A stretch of DNA of 64,000 nt from Metridium senile (taxonomy: Eukaryota; Cnidaria; Anthozoa; Actiniaria; Metridiidae). Made by a program: the position numbers and the translations under genes. The notes under the pieces are model-generated. The model was not told the DNA's origin. It saw nothing but the letters and a program-made list of their open reading frames with translations, and did not search any database. Shown here piece by piece: positions 43,901 through 52,109 of this stretch. Numbering within the stretch: position 1 is the stretch's first letter; each line of letters starts with the position of its first letter. Location of the stretch: the NCBI GenBank assembly GCA_949775045.1, contig OX459099.1, positions 2,450,501 to 2,514,500 on the forward strand. The letters are read 5' to 3'.

Positions 43901-46900
43901 GGAATCTTTGCATCACATCAAGCAAACAAATTTTTGATCCATCAATATTAGTTTGGTGACTAGATTATATTAATCTAATCAATGACTTGAATTCACAATA
44001 GACCAGAAATGACAAATAATCAATTGATCCTCTCACAGAGCAAGGATTTTAGCTATGAACAGCCTTCTTACTTGGCATTTTGTCCTTTTCTGGGTGTAGA
44101 TGAAGCAAGAATGTTGTCTGCATCTTCTTTCCTCCTTGAACATTCAAAACATTAAGTAATTAATACATAATCATAAATATAATACAAAAAATATATTAAC
44201 AAACAAATAGCATTAACTTATATGAGCAATTATTTAAAATTCAGTTGGACTCCCTACCAAAACACTAAAACAATTTTTCTGACATTATATTTTATCAAGG
44301 GTGGCCTAGCTGTTTGCACAGCAATTTGCAACTTGCAACTGCAAATCGCACAAGCAATTTCCAACTTGCACCAGCAACACTATTTTGCAATGTCAGCAAT
44401 TTGCAACTCGCAACAGCATCTCGCAACAGCATCTCTCAACAGCAACTCGCGACAGCAAATTGCATCTTGCAACAGCAACTCACAACAGCAACTTGCAACA
44501 GAAACTCGCAACAACATCTCACAACAGCAACTCGCAACAACAATTTGCAACAGAAATTAGCAACTGGCAGCAGCAACTTGCAACAGCATCTTGCAACAGC
44601 AATTTGCAACTCGCAACAGCAGTTTGCAACATAATCTCGCAACTGCAACTCATAACAGCAACTTGAAACTCACAACAGCAACTCGCAACAGTAATTCACA
44701 ACAGCAACTTGCAAAAGTTAAAGTATGGTAACATTGTTGTGTTGCAAGTTGTGATGCCATTTTGCTCTTTCAAATACCCACGAACACAACTTGTCATGCA
44801 ACAAATCGATCTGTTGCAAGTTGAGTGAGTATGTTGCATAAAGTAGAAGAGAGTTCTACTTTTTGCAACAAAAGCTCCAGATGTTGCGAGTCTTACCACT
44901 CCAAAGCAAACTTGTCTTGCAGCAAGTTAGGTTCTAAATGACTTCCGGGGCCCTTCAGGGGCATGTGATCGGTTACTAGCGGTCACATGACTCAGCTTGC
45001 TACAAAGAGATTTGTTCCTATATTGCAAGACGAGTTGTATGTTTTTGTTGCTCGTATTTCCGTACCTTAACTCACAACAACTTGCACAGTGTTTGGAGTA
45101 GAGATACATAAGTTCAGTCTTATCTTTGATGGATTATAATTGATGGATTAATTATATTTAATTAGACATTTTACCTTGTACTTGACAGGACTCTTTCCTT
45201 CTTATTTTCTGAAAGAGAACATCCAAACAATTTCAATTATTACTTTCGATGCAGTCGAAATGTCATATTTATAAACTTTAATAATACATGAAAGAAAGAA
45301 AATTCTAACTAATGCTATATTAAAGAAATAGTTAATCAAAATCCTTGTTTTCATTAATAAAATGCAAACTATACTCTTCCATGACTCTTACTTGAATTAG
45401 TTGAGAAGCTTAGAACCACTAAATCCTCATCACTAGTTGAAGGTTTTTCCTTTGGTGTGGACTCCTTCATAAAAGACTCCTTCACAAAAGTCTTCTCTTT
45501 CAAAATAGGAGTAACATCCTTCTCTACTGGTTGATCATGCATTGGGATCTCAAAACTTATGCTCTGTTTATTAACATTTCTTGTAGGTTTTTGTTTTATT
45601 TCAATAGATTTGCTAGTTGGTGTTAATTGAGGGAGTCTGTCAAGTTCTGCAAGGTTTAAGCTGTTACTTGCTCCTTCTAGTTCTTCCTCTATTTCATCTT
45701 CTACATCATTGTCATCTGGTTCTTTTCCAGTTTCCTCTTCAAGTCTTATTCTCTGAAAGTGAATGTTGCAGTGTTGGTAAGACAAAACAATAAGAAATAA
45801 ATAACACAACTGCCATCATCTTTATTATAATTATCACCAACATTAACATATCACCATCATCATTGCTGCACCATCATCATTTTTTCATGATAATTATTTA
45901 TATCTTAAAGTCTATGATATATTAGAACAACAATGAATCATCAACATCATTACCAGCATTATCACCATCATCATTAAAATCATTATTACAGTTGACTCAT
46001 CATCAACATCAACGTTATCGTAACCATCACCAAGACCAATGATCATGATGATCATCACCATCATCACTCTAATCATCACTACCACCATCATCATCTATTT
46101 AACCTTCATCATCATAATATATATCCAACATCATCATCATAATCACCATCATCATCATCATAATATATATTCATCATTATCATCATTATCATCACAACCA
46201 TCATCACCTTAACTACCTAACCATCATCATCATCATAATATATATTCATCATAATCATCATTATCATCACCACCATCATCACCTTAACTACCTAACCATC
46301 ATCATCATCATAATAATATATATTCATCATAATCATCATTATCATCACCACCATCATCACCTTAACTACCTAACCATCATCATCATCATAATATATATTC
46401 ATCATAATCATCATTATCATCACCACCATCATCACCTTAACTACCTAACCATCATCATCATCATAATATATATTCATCATAATCATCATTATCATCACCA
46501 CCATCATCACCTTAACTACCTAACCATCATCATCATCATAATAATATATATTCATCATAATCATCATTATCATCACCACCATCATCACCTTAACTACCTA
46601 ACCATCATCATCATCATAATATATATTCATCATAATCATCATTATCATCACCACCATCACCATTAAATCACTCTACCTCTTGAGCAGCTTTGATACTTTC
46701 TTGAATACTATGGTCTGCCTCTAGAGATTTGCGCAATGTCTAACAAAAAACATGAAATTTAAATAAGCATTTTTATGCACAAAATTAAGTTATCTGTAAT
46801 TAATGGTACCTCTACATCATTTATACTAAGAGTTAGTTCATCTTCTTCATCATCGCTATTGTCTTCAAAAGCTATTTCTTCTGATGAGTTCAGGAAACTA

Positions 46901-49900
46901 TCCATAACATCATCACCACCGACTTCCATTGCTTCAAAGTCTTCACTGTAATAGCCAGACAAGGCACCTAAATAAAAACATAAAAATATAAATACACCTA
47001 CTAGTAATAAAATAAAAATACAAAAATATTATTATAAAATACTAATGATGACGATTAAGAAGGTTTCAGTGATAACAATCAACAATCAATGCTGTTGGTC
47101 GTGGTGGTGGTGGTGGTAGTAATGATGATGATGATAATTGTTATTATGATATAGAAGATATATATTAAGTACATGTATATATTATAGAGAGGATATTACA
47201 TGGGCGCGCGGAGATATGAATTTTATCTTCGAGTGTTGATAAGATATCCCACGAGTGAGCGCAGCGAACGAGTGGGATATCTTTTCAACACGAAAAGATA
47301 AAATTCATATCTCCGAGCGCTCATGTAATGTTCTGTTTATTATATAACAGATTGAAACAAATAAAACAAATATTTTATAACCAAACAATGGTTTCGTTAC
47401 AACTTGCAATTGTTATTGACAAATCGTCAGCGATGAAAAAAGTTTATCTGTTAAGCTTATAAATAAGCTAGGTTTCTACAAATTTGTAGTAAATTTAAAT
47501 ATTCATGATTAGTATTAATATTAATATTTGAGAGAGATTGTGACAGCGCGCGAAAATACTGAAAGTTGATTGGTTGAGAGTGATATCACACATGTGTGAT
47601 ATCAATAATATCTTCATGACTAGGATAGGCTTTTTATCTAGTTGATATCACTCGGTATACCACTATATGTTATATAATAAATTTGTATAGTAGCTAGGTG
47701 ATAACATTAAGAATGACCACAGCAATACTGATGATAATGATCACAATGATGACAATAATATCCATGGCCATAATTATCATTACATCAATGAGATATATAT
47801 GATCTAGGTAATAGAATGAAATTTGTAACACCGTAAAAACTGTTGACTTAACTTTACTGACGTTTCGAGCTTTAGCCCTTCGTCGGAGTAAAAAGAGCTT
47901 TTTACTCCGACGATGGGCAAAAGCTCTTTCATTCTATTACCTATCATTTATATCAAACACCGAAGCAGCCTATACTAGTTTACTCGCTAGTTTCCATTTA
48001 TTTTTAATGAGATAAAAAGCATTTCAGCTTGTAAGTTAAATAATGTTAAGATTTAGTATGTGACTGTAAACATTGTGTGCTTATGAGTTGTTACCTGGAG
48101 CTTTGACTTTGAGTTTAGATCCTTTATTTGTTTTTATTTGGATAAAATCCTGAAAAGTGGAAAATAGTATTAAAAGGTAGATATCTTAAATGTTTATACA
48201 ATAACAAAAAACAAAAAAACAAAAAATAATAATAATATATTTTATTTATCTATTTATTATCTATTTTTTTGATTCAAATTTACAACAATTTACAAAAATA
48301 ATATAATGCAACTTACAGGCTGCCATTCTTTACGAGGTAATTGGTCTGGAATAGGAGCAGTTTTGGCTCTGACTTCACTGAAGATTACAAAACAAAGACT
48401 TTCAATTCACTATGGCATAATTTATATGGTCATCACTTGAACCTTGACCACATGGATGTGTCATGGATGTTGTTTGATGTGTCATTCTTTCTGTTGTTAC
48501 AAGGGTTTTTCTCCAAATTATCTGGTTGCCCTCCCTCCACAATTATCATCATGTGAGTTTCCCCAATTAGTAAGACAGTTGTATATATACTCACCCTACT
48601 TCTCTTTCAAGCCACTGTAGCTCAAATTCCAGTTGTCTCCTTCTTTGACTGTACACATCTAGAATAACATCAACATGTTTATAAACTAGCAAGTGGAACC
48701 AATTGGTCAAGCTCATTCCTAGTATCCTCGACCATCATCAGTATCAGCATCATCATTAGTATCATCATCAGTATCAATTATCATCATCATCATCACAATC
48801 ATCCCCATCATCATGATCAAAATCACCAGTATCATTATCATTATCATTAGGATCATCATCGTCATCACCATCATCATCGGTACCATCAGCATCATCATCA
48901 GTATCATCACTATACAATCATCATTAGTATCATCACCATCATCATCATCTCCTTCATAAATATTCACCTGCTGTCTTAGTTTGCCTAGATGGAGCTCTAC
49001 CCTTTGATGTTGATGGAGGTTGTACATTGGATAACTCAGCATTAGCACCATTAACATAAAGAGAAAACCCTTGCTCTTTTTTCTCTAGTTCAATTTGTTT
49101 ACTGTCTTTTTCTTTCAGTTTTTTCAACAATCTAAAAAAATATATATATATATTACTGTATAACAACTTCCCGGGGGGGGCAGGGGGGGGGGGTTCCATG
49201 CTAGGATTTGGGTAGGGGTGTTCCGCTGGGATCCTAAAATGGTTACCCTGTTTATGACAGAAAAAAAAACAAATTCTTATACCCTGTTTATGACAAGGGA
49301 TAAAAATGGGACCCTGTTTATGACAGTTTAGGACCCTGTTTATGCCGCAAAAACGTGCTGAATTTCCCGAAAGACAGCGCTGCTCATCATATTACCTAAT
49401 TAATATACCTGATTATGACAAAAAAATCTAAGGAAATGGGGAAATGGGGTAAAAATATACCCTGTTCATGACAGAAAACTCAAAAAACCATACCCTGTTT
49501 ATGTATTGACAGAAAGCTCGAAAAACCATACCCTGTTCAGCGGATCATCCCCGTATAGTAAATATATGGGAGTACCACCCCACCACCCTCCACGGAACAA
49601 ATTGGTGTATTAGGTACAAATAGCAGTCTTTCAACAAGAGTTTTACCTATTCCTTTCCTGTAGCAGTACAAGGTAGTCTTCATACCCAGCTGAAACAATG
49701 TCTTTAGATGGAATTACTCCTAATGGTGGCTGTTTATATAACACACAACATTATTAGAAAAAGCTAGCTGTTACATATAACTGTATTACAATGAATAATA
49801 GAGTTGGAATATTATTACATGCTGCTAATAAATTATTATTAATTTTAGCCACTGATGATTAATTATAAATGGTTCAGATGAACCAGATAGAAAAAGCAGA

Positions 49901-50548
49901 CACAAAGTCAAACACTAGCTAGCACTTAAGATATATAAATAATGTATGTGTAGTTATCACTTTTGTATCCAATGTTGTATTCCAGCAGTATGTATAACTA
50001 TTAGTCTATACAAAAAAAACTACAATTAAATAAACATTTTTGGCTTTGTTTTGAGAAAATATCACGCACTCTGAATACACAATTGTATGTTTACAATAAA
50101 ACAAAGATTACCTCTTTGGCTGGTTTAAACTGTTTGCTTTTGTGTTTGTCCCATTTATTAGAAGCTGGCTCAGAAGAATATTCTAAAGAATACAAAACAT
50201 TAGCTTTTAATAAATAACACTTGACTTCTAATTTGAAAAATAGCATTTTTAAAAAGTGGCATTGATGAATCTATTATTCCCAAAATGTGAATAACTCTTA
50301 TGTATATAAACTTTGTCGTCAAAATATTCTCCCATTTTACAGTTTTATTTACTTAAGTAAAAAAGTGAATGCATGGAGTATAGCCTGCCTTTATTGCTTT
50401 ATCGATATATGACGCCAGAAAATGACAAATATCAAATTCAATTTTGCCACCGAGAATATAGAAAAACAGAGCAACTACAATATTTGTCTGACAATTAATC
50501 ACGAATATCATTTTGATGACACTTATTCGTATTATACTTACTTTCCAT
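13746..50548 (-). CDS. KATNIP: katanin-interacting protein (KIAA0556), 51 coding exons
   Basis: I could trace 51 minus-strand exons with consistent phase from ATG 50546-50548 to TAA 13746-13748. They sum to 5298 nt (1765 aa; the human protein is about 1620 aa). Orthology rests on several blocks: [37 protein letters not shown] near the N-terminus, four DUF4457-type modules ([12 protein letters not shown] / WNYNKS), and a C-terminus with [18 protein letters not shown] and DPALRPKTS. KATNIP binds katanin and microtubules and acts at the ciliary base; human loss causes Joubert syndrome 26. Exon coordinates are given in the regional entries that follow. Oddities are a 7-nt first coding exon, one GC donor, and a 5 kb palindrome in intron 12. 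Confidence in gene identity is very high, and individual exon borders are mostly good. Confidence 0.95.
13984..14091. repeat. short inverted repeat, 21-bp arms
   Basis: TTTCATCTCAATCGGACCAA at 13984 is exactly mirrored (ATTGGTCCGATTGAGATGAA) at 14071-14091. The spacer has CGACAGGCGGAGTTTATATC and CGAGAGGCGGAGACTTTAGA as a direct repeat. Possibly a small MITE in the last KATNIP intron. Confidence 0.6.
15353..15649. mobile_element. MITE with GGCCCGTGCAAACGCACGCAAC termini
   Basis: Inverted termini GGCCCGTGCAAACGCACGCA and TGCGTGCGTTTGCACGGGCC, flanked by a 13-bp direct repeat TTTAGTGACTATT (15340-15352 and 15650-15662). The internal sequence is rich in CAACA/TGTTG words. It sits in KATNIP intron 48, itself inside a longer inverted repeat (TAGTTCTTATTTAGTG at 15331-15346, mirrored at 15734-15749). 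Confidence 0.85.
16020..16203 (-). mobile_element. tRNA-derived SINE, family A
   Basis: Minus strand GCAAGGATGGCACAGTTGGT with B-box-like CGAGTTCGATTCTC, then the shared body. It lies in the KATNIP intron between exons 48 and 49. Confidence 0.75.
17085..17290. repeat. AATG/AATCA-rich simple repeat
   Basis: Loose GAATGAAT and CAATCAAT tetranucleotide repeats, in a KATNIP intron just downstream of a coding exon in transcript terms. Confidence 0.7.
18345..18890. repeat. ATTC tetranucleotide repeats in two blocks
   Basis: Blocks at about 18345-18490 (imperfect, CATCCATTC) and 18776-18888 (nearly pure ATTC). They lie in one KATNIP intron and are separated by a truncated SINE. Confidence 0.9.
18535..18690 (-). 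mobile_element. tRNA-derived SINE, family A, truncated
   Basis: Retains the 3' body (CTTCTTTCTTTTCTGTGTAG, TTTGAGTAGCTTTATGTACC on the minus strand, and GGAAGTCC). The tRNA-like head is lost. Confidence 0.6.
19168..19380. mobile_element. Tc1/mariner-type MITE, TA target site
   Basis: Termini CAGTACGGACACTCCAACCG and GGTTGGAGTGTCCGCACTG, flanked by TA on both sides (19166-19167, 19381-19382). Non-coding, 213 bp, in a KATNIP intron. Confidence 0.85.
20275..20455. mobile_element. MITE with 9-bp target-site duplication
   Basis: Termini TAGCCTCCTCCGCAGG and CCTGAGGAGGAGGCTA. Exact flanking duplications CCACATGAT lie at 20266-20274 and 20456-20464. 181 bp, in KATNIP intron 40. Confidence 0.9.
20815..21360. 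repeat. TCA-rich satellite with CATCACTATT units
   Basis: Long ATC trinucleotide array interspersed with CATCACTATTCATC. A longer segment including CACTATTCGCATCATCATAA occurs twice (about 20998-21040 and 21140-21180), showing segmental expansion. Confidence 0.92.
21566..21671. mobile_element. Tc1/pogo-type MITE, CAGTTGAACCC termini
   Basis: Termini CAGTTGAACCCTGCC and GGGTTCCACTG with TA flanks. It is the same family as 60092-60261, with CCCTTCGGTGGCC.GATTAAC in common. Confidence 0.8.
22015..22640. repeat. minisatellite, about 125-bp units, KATNIP intron 37
   Basis: Four to five tandem units contain GGATGAAAGAACA.AA.ATGAG, GGAAAGGATGGCTAGTGATT and AGATTGAAATAGAATATGAA. Unit starts are near 22019, 22145, 22269 and 22399, with a degraded tail to 22640. 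Confidence 0.85.
23178..23394. mobile_element. inverted-repeat element, about 217 bp
   Basis: Left GTTACAATTAGATTGGTTTT and right AAAACAATCTAATTGTAAC. The inner arms also pair (AACGATAAGTTCTCAGACGT with its complement). Non-coding, in a KATNIP intron. Confidence 0.8.
23458..25879 (-). other. KATNIP: KATNIP exons 33-36: second DUF4457-type module (aa 1099-1247)
   Basis: Exons 25729-25879, 25511-25605, 24923-25025 and 23458-23552. They read [68 protein letters not shown] and [18 protein letters not shown]. This is the canonical [11 protein letters not shown] / WNYNKSR / RGARDIDI pattern of the DUF4457 repeat. Confidence 0.93.
23905..24262 (+). mobile_element. tRNA-derived SINE, family C
   Basis: The head carries consensus internal promoter boxes, A box TAGCTCAGTGG and B box GGTTCAAATCC, in ACTGATTAGCTCAGTGGATA...GGTCTGGGTTCAAATCCCCG. 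The tail has GCGCTATATAAGAACTAGCC, typical of metazoan SINE 3' ends. The head does not fold as a complete tRNA with a normal acceptor, so it is a SINE and not a tRNA gene. It lies in KATNIP intron 35. Confidence 0.8.
26430..27725. repeat. 175-bp satellite, seven units, KATNIP intron 31
   Basis: GGTCTACACAATATTCAA recurs at 26565, 26740, 26914, 27089, 27264, 27439 and 27614, a period of 174-175 bp. Units 3 and 5 share a variant (CAGTGTATCAAGGAACAAG) while units 2 and 4 share CACTGTATCGCTGAAGAAG, giving a 350-bp higher-order dimer. The open frames of about 80 aa across it are not genes, because the unit is not a multiple of three. Confidence 0.95.
27737..27911. mobile_element. MITE, AAGCCTGGTTCACAC termini
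   Basis: Inverted termini AAGCCTGGTTCACAC / GTGTGAACCAGGCTT. Second-level inverted segments (ATAATCATAAGC / GCTTATGATTAT) make a long hairpin. It is adjacent to KATNIP exon 31. Confidence 0.8.
28757..29260. mobile_element. dispersed inverted-repeat element, TTTTTGCACTG family (copy 2)
   Basis: Contains CGATTCTGATTGGCTGATGA and repeated AGTGCAAATTAC. Towards its right side, GTAATCATATGGTTT and AAACCATATGATTAC are inverted. The segment GAGTGGAAAGTTTTGAATTT is shared, inverted, with 7385-7420. It lies in a KATNIP intron. Confidence 0.6.
30184..30776. mobile_element. 593-bp inverted-repeat element with internal TAATGTCCGTCACG repeats
   Basis: Left terminus GGGTCATTCCACGTGAGACA, right terminus GTCACGGTGGAATGGCCC. 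The 14-mer TAATGTCCGTCACG occurs four times in the same orientation (near 30370, 30391, 30581, 30751). No coding frame. It lies in a KATNIP intron. Confidence 0.75.
30846..31052 (+). mobile_element. tRNA-derived SINE, family A
   Basis: Plus strand GCAAGGATGGCACAGTTGGC, B-box-like GAGTTCAATTCCCAG, body with GTGTAGCTTTAGGTAGCTTA, and end CTAAAGGGACTTCCGACG. This is the most complete copy in the window. Confidence 0.75.
31424..31610. repeat. unclassified GC-richer insert
   Basis: Starts AGTCGGGCTAGAGGGCCCGACT (a self-complementary hairpin). It has a more balanced base composition than its surroundings, suggesting an inserted element. The limits are uncertain. Confidence 0.35.
31745..31960. repeat. 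TCA/ATC microsatellite
   Basis: Degenerate trinucleotide array in KATNIP intron 23. Confidence 0.9.
32178..32366. mobile_element. inverted-repeat element, about 189 bp
   Basis: Left TTACTGCGGCTTTCCACTTT, right AAAGTCGAAAACCGCAGTAA. The inner arm TAGCTGCCGTCAATCA is mirrored (TGATTGACGGCAGCTA). Non-coding, in a KATNIP intron. Confidence 0.8.
33042..33150. mobile_element. inverted-repeat element, about 109 bp
   Basis: ACTTATTGACTGAGT.GGG and AACTCAGTCAATAAGT form the ends. GGAAAATATTTGGCT and AGCCAAATATTTTCC continue the stem. In a KATNIP intron. Confidence 0.8.
34262..34397. mobile_element. MITE, GGCCAGTTGTACAAAG termini
   Basis: Left GGCCAGTTGTACAAAGCTAG, right CTAGGCTTCGCACAACTGGC. It contains TATCCAACGGATAAA. 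Non-coding, in a KATNIP intron. Confidence 0.75.
34400..34640. repeat. ATC/ATT-rich microsatellite
   Basis: Degenerate TCATCA/ATTATC tract in KATNIP intron 19. Confidence 0.85.
34850..35410. repeat. TTGA tetranucleotide array with higher-order units
   Basis: A (TTGA)n-based array. In its right part, a unit of about 55-62 bp with AATTGAATGATTGGTTATTG and ATTGACTGATTGATTG repeats four times (about 35165-35385). Confidence 0.9.
35655..35922. repeat. (AAAC)n microsatellite at the KATNIP exon 18 acceptor
   Basis: About 265 bp of AAAC with ACACAC and AAAAC interruptions that mark an internal segmental duplication. In the transcript it reads (GTTT)n and ends about 15 bases before the AG at 35640-35641. 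Confidence 0.97.
37060..37230. repeat. ATGG/ATGA-rich simple repeat
   Basis: Loose GGATGGAT and GAATGAAT words in a KATNIP intron. Confidence 0.75.
37484..37693. mobile_element. inverted-repeat element, about 210 bp
   Basis: ACAGCAAAAACCTTGTGAAT and its partner near 37655-37693 (AAATTCACAATTTGCT, GATTTTTGCTGT) form the termini. TTTGATTTTAGGGTTTTCTG pairs with CAGAAAAAAATCAAAATCAA. In a KATNIP intron. Confidence 0.7.
38596..38758. mobile_element. hairpin element, arms of about 75 bp
   Basis: GTTCCCATTTAAATCTGTAC and GTACAGATTTAAATGGGAAC at the ends. The pairing continues through GTGTGCTAAACACACAGATC and its complement, so nearly the whole 163 bp is one stem. It lies between KATNIP exon 13 and the 5 kb palindrome. 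Confidence 0.85.
38784..43822. mobile_element. 5.04-kb near-perfect palindromic element in KATNIP intron 12
   Basis: Two arms of about 2.48 kb are reverse complements of each other around a loop of about 80 bp (roughly 41263-41343). The ends are CACTGGCCAAAATGACTATG, and TTAA lies on both sides (38780-38783, 43823-43826). Frames in one arm reappear in the other almost unchanged; for example 39013-39333 and 43273-43593 differ by one residue, so divergence is very low. Each arm holds two related blocks about 0.83 kb apart (from about 39930 and 40775), both carrying TGTTCTGGAATCTTTCCGAC and ACTTGTCGGGGCTTTTG. No transposase frame is visible. CACTG termini hint at the CACTA/Mirage/Chapaev group, while TTAA is also piggyBac-like; the class is unresolved. 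Confidence 0.9.
44320..44715. repeat. GCAACAGCAACT-type minisatellite
   Basis: Imperfect repeats of TTGCAACAGCAACTCGCAAC, about 15-30 bp periods, in the KATNIP intron between exons 11 and 12. Related TTGCAAG/TTGCAACA words continue to about 44940. Confidence 0.85.
45830..46670. repeat. ATC microsatellite with a 75-78 bp higher-order array
   Basis: The left part is degenerate ATC repeats. From about 46130, six to seven copies of a unit containing ACCTTAACTACCTAACCATC and CATAATATATATTCATCATA recur at 75-78 bp spacing. It ends against the donor of KATNIP exon 9. Confidence 0.92.
47194..47331. mobile_element. hairpin repeat, ATTACATGGGCGCGCGGAG family
   Basis: Left arm ATTACATGGGCGCGCGGAGA, right arm TCTCCGAGCGCTCATGTAAT, with GATAAGATATCCCAC / GTGGGATATCTTTTC in the middle. 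Similar half-copies occur near 37955-38012 and 51104-51150. Confidence 0.75.
47806..47943. mobile_element. MITE, GACGTTTCGAGCTTTAGCC family (copy 2)
   Basis: Bounded by AGGTAATAGAATGAAA and TTTCATTCTATTACCT. Internally it is the same as the copy at 1228-1366, including CCCTTCGTCGGAGTAAAAAG. It lies in a KATNIP intron. Confidence 0.8.
48490..48585. repeat. dispersed repeat, CCCAATTAGTAGGA family (copy 3)
   Basis: Truncated copy with TTTTTCTCCAAATTATCTGG, CCCTCCCTCCACAATTATCA and CCCCAATTAGTAAGACAG, located in a KATNIP intron. Confidence 0.5.
48725..48955. repeat. ATC/AGT microsatellite
   Basis: Degenerate CATCATCA with CAGTATCA words in a KATNIP intron, ending just before the exon 4 donor at 48968. 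Confidence 0.9.
49165..49560. repeat. ACCCTGTTTATGACAG repeat element with G-run
   Basis: Begins with a G-rich run (GGGGGGGGCAGGGGGGGGGG) and carries about eight copies of ACCCTGTT(T/C)ATGACA at irregular spacing. It ends with CAGCGGATCATCCCCGTATA. A dispersed element in KATNIP intron 3. Confidence 0.65.
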
Positions 50549-50870
50549 GCTCCTAATTCTATGATCATCTTATGGTTAATACAATATGTACAATTCAAAC
50601 TCTTTGTTGAGCATTTCTGGTGTCAAAGTTCCATAAAACAGTGGATTTTAGACTTTCAGATATACGAACATTCCGCCATCTTGTTTGTTGGTATCTACGG
50701 GAGCACCGCGATGATCTCTGGGAAATACTTTTTGACACAGGCATCCCGAACTAGTATAGCTGCACCGCTCCAGAACAAACGAGGGTTGTTTTTGCTTTTC
50801 ATTTCAGTGACACGAGAAAAGGATTCAGTTGCAGATAATTGCACATTTTTATAATTTTGTACATTTTATA
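50549..50870 (-). promoter_or_regulatory. KATNIP 5' flank with YY1-like initiator element
   Basis: About 125 bp upstream of the KATNIP ATG, the minus strand carries ACAAGATGGCGGAA (50671-50684), an excellent match to the YY1 AAGATGGCGGC-type element that often sits at or just after transcription starts. Its ATG would open a seven-codon upstream frame. No TATA box is seen. The function is inferred. Confidence 0.45.
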
Positions 50871-51420
50871 TATTTGGAGAAAATGTTTTACTATATAAAC
50901 TTCAGTGAAATATCAGGTAATCTCATGTGCAAAAAATTGACATGTTCACATTGTGAAAATAACATGTTTACTTATTCCACATTGTGAAAATAACGTTACC
51001 ATGGTTACTCTTTGCATATTCTAGATTTTTAAGAATTTTTGATGCATATCTTGAGAAAACTTTTGCTATTTCATTTGTCATGAGTTTATATAATAAACAG
51101 AACATTCCATGGGTGCTTGGAGATACGGATTTTATCTTTGAGTGTTCAATTGATATCAGAGGGGGCGTAAGGGTTTGCGGTGATGTGGCTTCACATTGTT
51201 TTTGGTATGGTATTCGTTTTTTTTATTCATAACTGCAGTTTTGCAGTTTCGCAAATGTCACAAATACACAAAGAAAAACACAAAGAACAATTCTATCCAC
51301 ATTTGTTTTTTTATTATAAAAACCAATATTGTATCTTACACCACTTGACATAATTCTTGATATGGTTCACCATCCACTTGGTAGTCTTCATCCTGCAAGA
51401 AACTTGACAACTTCATCTGT
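50871..51420. other. intergenic stretch with fragments of dispersed inverted-repeat elements
   Basis: No gene is seen. Words such as TTCACATTGTGAAAATAAC and GGAGATACGGATTTTATCTT are shared with other repeats at 38330-38470, 37955-38020 and 47194-47331, so this is probably a degraded mobile element. Confidence 0.45.
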
Positions 51421-51429
51421 TAACTTAGT

Positions 51430-51690
51430 AACCACACAGCTGGCCACCCTGGAGTGTGGGTGTCCAGACAGTGATAAGGTGGGCACCCTGTTGACGTGTG
51501 GGTGTTCAGGCAGACTAAATGGCCACCCTTGTGGTTGTGGGTGTCCATCAATGATAAGGTGACTATCCTGGGTGTTTTGGTGTCCATACAGTAGACAACT
51601 GGTCTCCCTGTAGATGTATGGGTGTCCAGACAGTAGACAACTGGTCTCCCTGTAGATGTATGGGTGTCCAGACAGTTAACATACAGTAGT
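51430..51690. repeat. minisatellite, roughly 47-bp units, intergenic
   Basis: Imperfect tandem units are built around GTGGGTGTCCAGACAGT and TCTCCCTGTAGATGTATG. The last two units (about 51580-51680) are nearly identical; earlier units are more diverged. It lies between KATNIP's start and LENG8's stop. Confidence 0.75.
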
Positions 51691-52109
51691 AGATTGTAGT
51701 TTAACTTCTGTGGTATGTTGGATGGTTGGTTACTCACTTCAGTCTGTGTGTGCTCAGGACTGACACATATATCTTTTCCAGGTCAGCTTTTGGTGTTTCT
51801 AACAAGCTTGCACACCCACACTTATGTACACTACAGCTACTAGCTATCTACATACCCATACTACTTACAATGACTTTAAAAAGGAACAATAACAAGTTAA
51901 TTATCTACTTTACAAATAGTTTTTTGTTCACTAATATGTACATATAGAATATCATTTTGAAAAATTATAATTATTATTACTATTCTTTAGGGGAAAATAT
52001 AGAATTCTCATTATTATTTTGTGAATGACGTAATGCAAATATGGAATCAGCTAGACTTAATATATCTGATTTCATGCTTGCATCATAATAGGGAAGGTCT
52101 TGTTTTTCC

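Larger units (their letters stand above)
36685..45752 (-). other. KATNIP: KATNIP exons 10-17: low-complexity linker (aa 243-562)
   Basis: Exons 45392-45752, 45175-45208, 44072-44131, 38516-38571, 38052-38177, 37849-37889, 37325-37434 and 36685-36856. The large exon 10 starts [20 protein letters not shown] and is rich in Glu, Ser and Pro. The other exons are polar and poorly conserved, so their assignment rests on phase continuity and good splice sites. The exon 12 acceptor is ambiguous by one Arg codon (44131 or 44134). The intron between 44072 and 38571 contains the 5 kb palindrome. Confidence 0.8.
46677..50548 (-). other. KATNIP: KATNIP exons 1-9: N-terminal coiled and acidic region (aa 1-242)
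   Basis: Exons 50542-50548, 50112-50182, 49647-49729, 48968-49131, 48595-48658, 48317-48377, 48095-48149, 46810-46967 and 46677-46739. Exon 1 supplies only ATG GAA A; this is required because exon 2 begins with two bases completing that codon. Exons 3-4 hold the conserved helix [20 protein letters not shown] and the KATNIP motif [10 protein letters not shown]. Exon 8 is strongly acidic ([19 protein letters not shown], then SDDEEDEL). The competing ATG at 50568 (MIIELGAWK) was rejected because its frame clashes with exon 2. Confidence 0.88.

Noticed and set aside
46130..46670. CRISPR-like regular repeats
   Set aside because: There are no unique spacers. It is a 75-78 bp tandem array of ATC-rich DNA in a eukaryotic intron.
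51420..51737. Frame with repeated LDTHTSTGRPVVYC
   Set aside because: Minisatellite translation with no splice or domain support.
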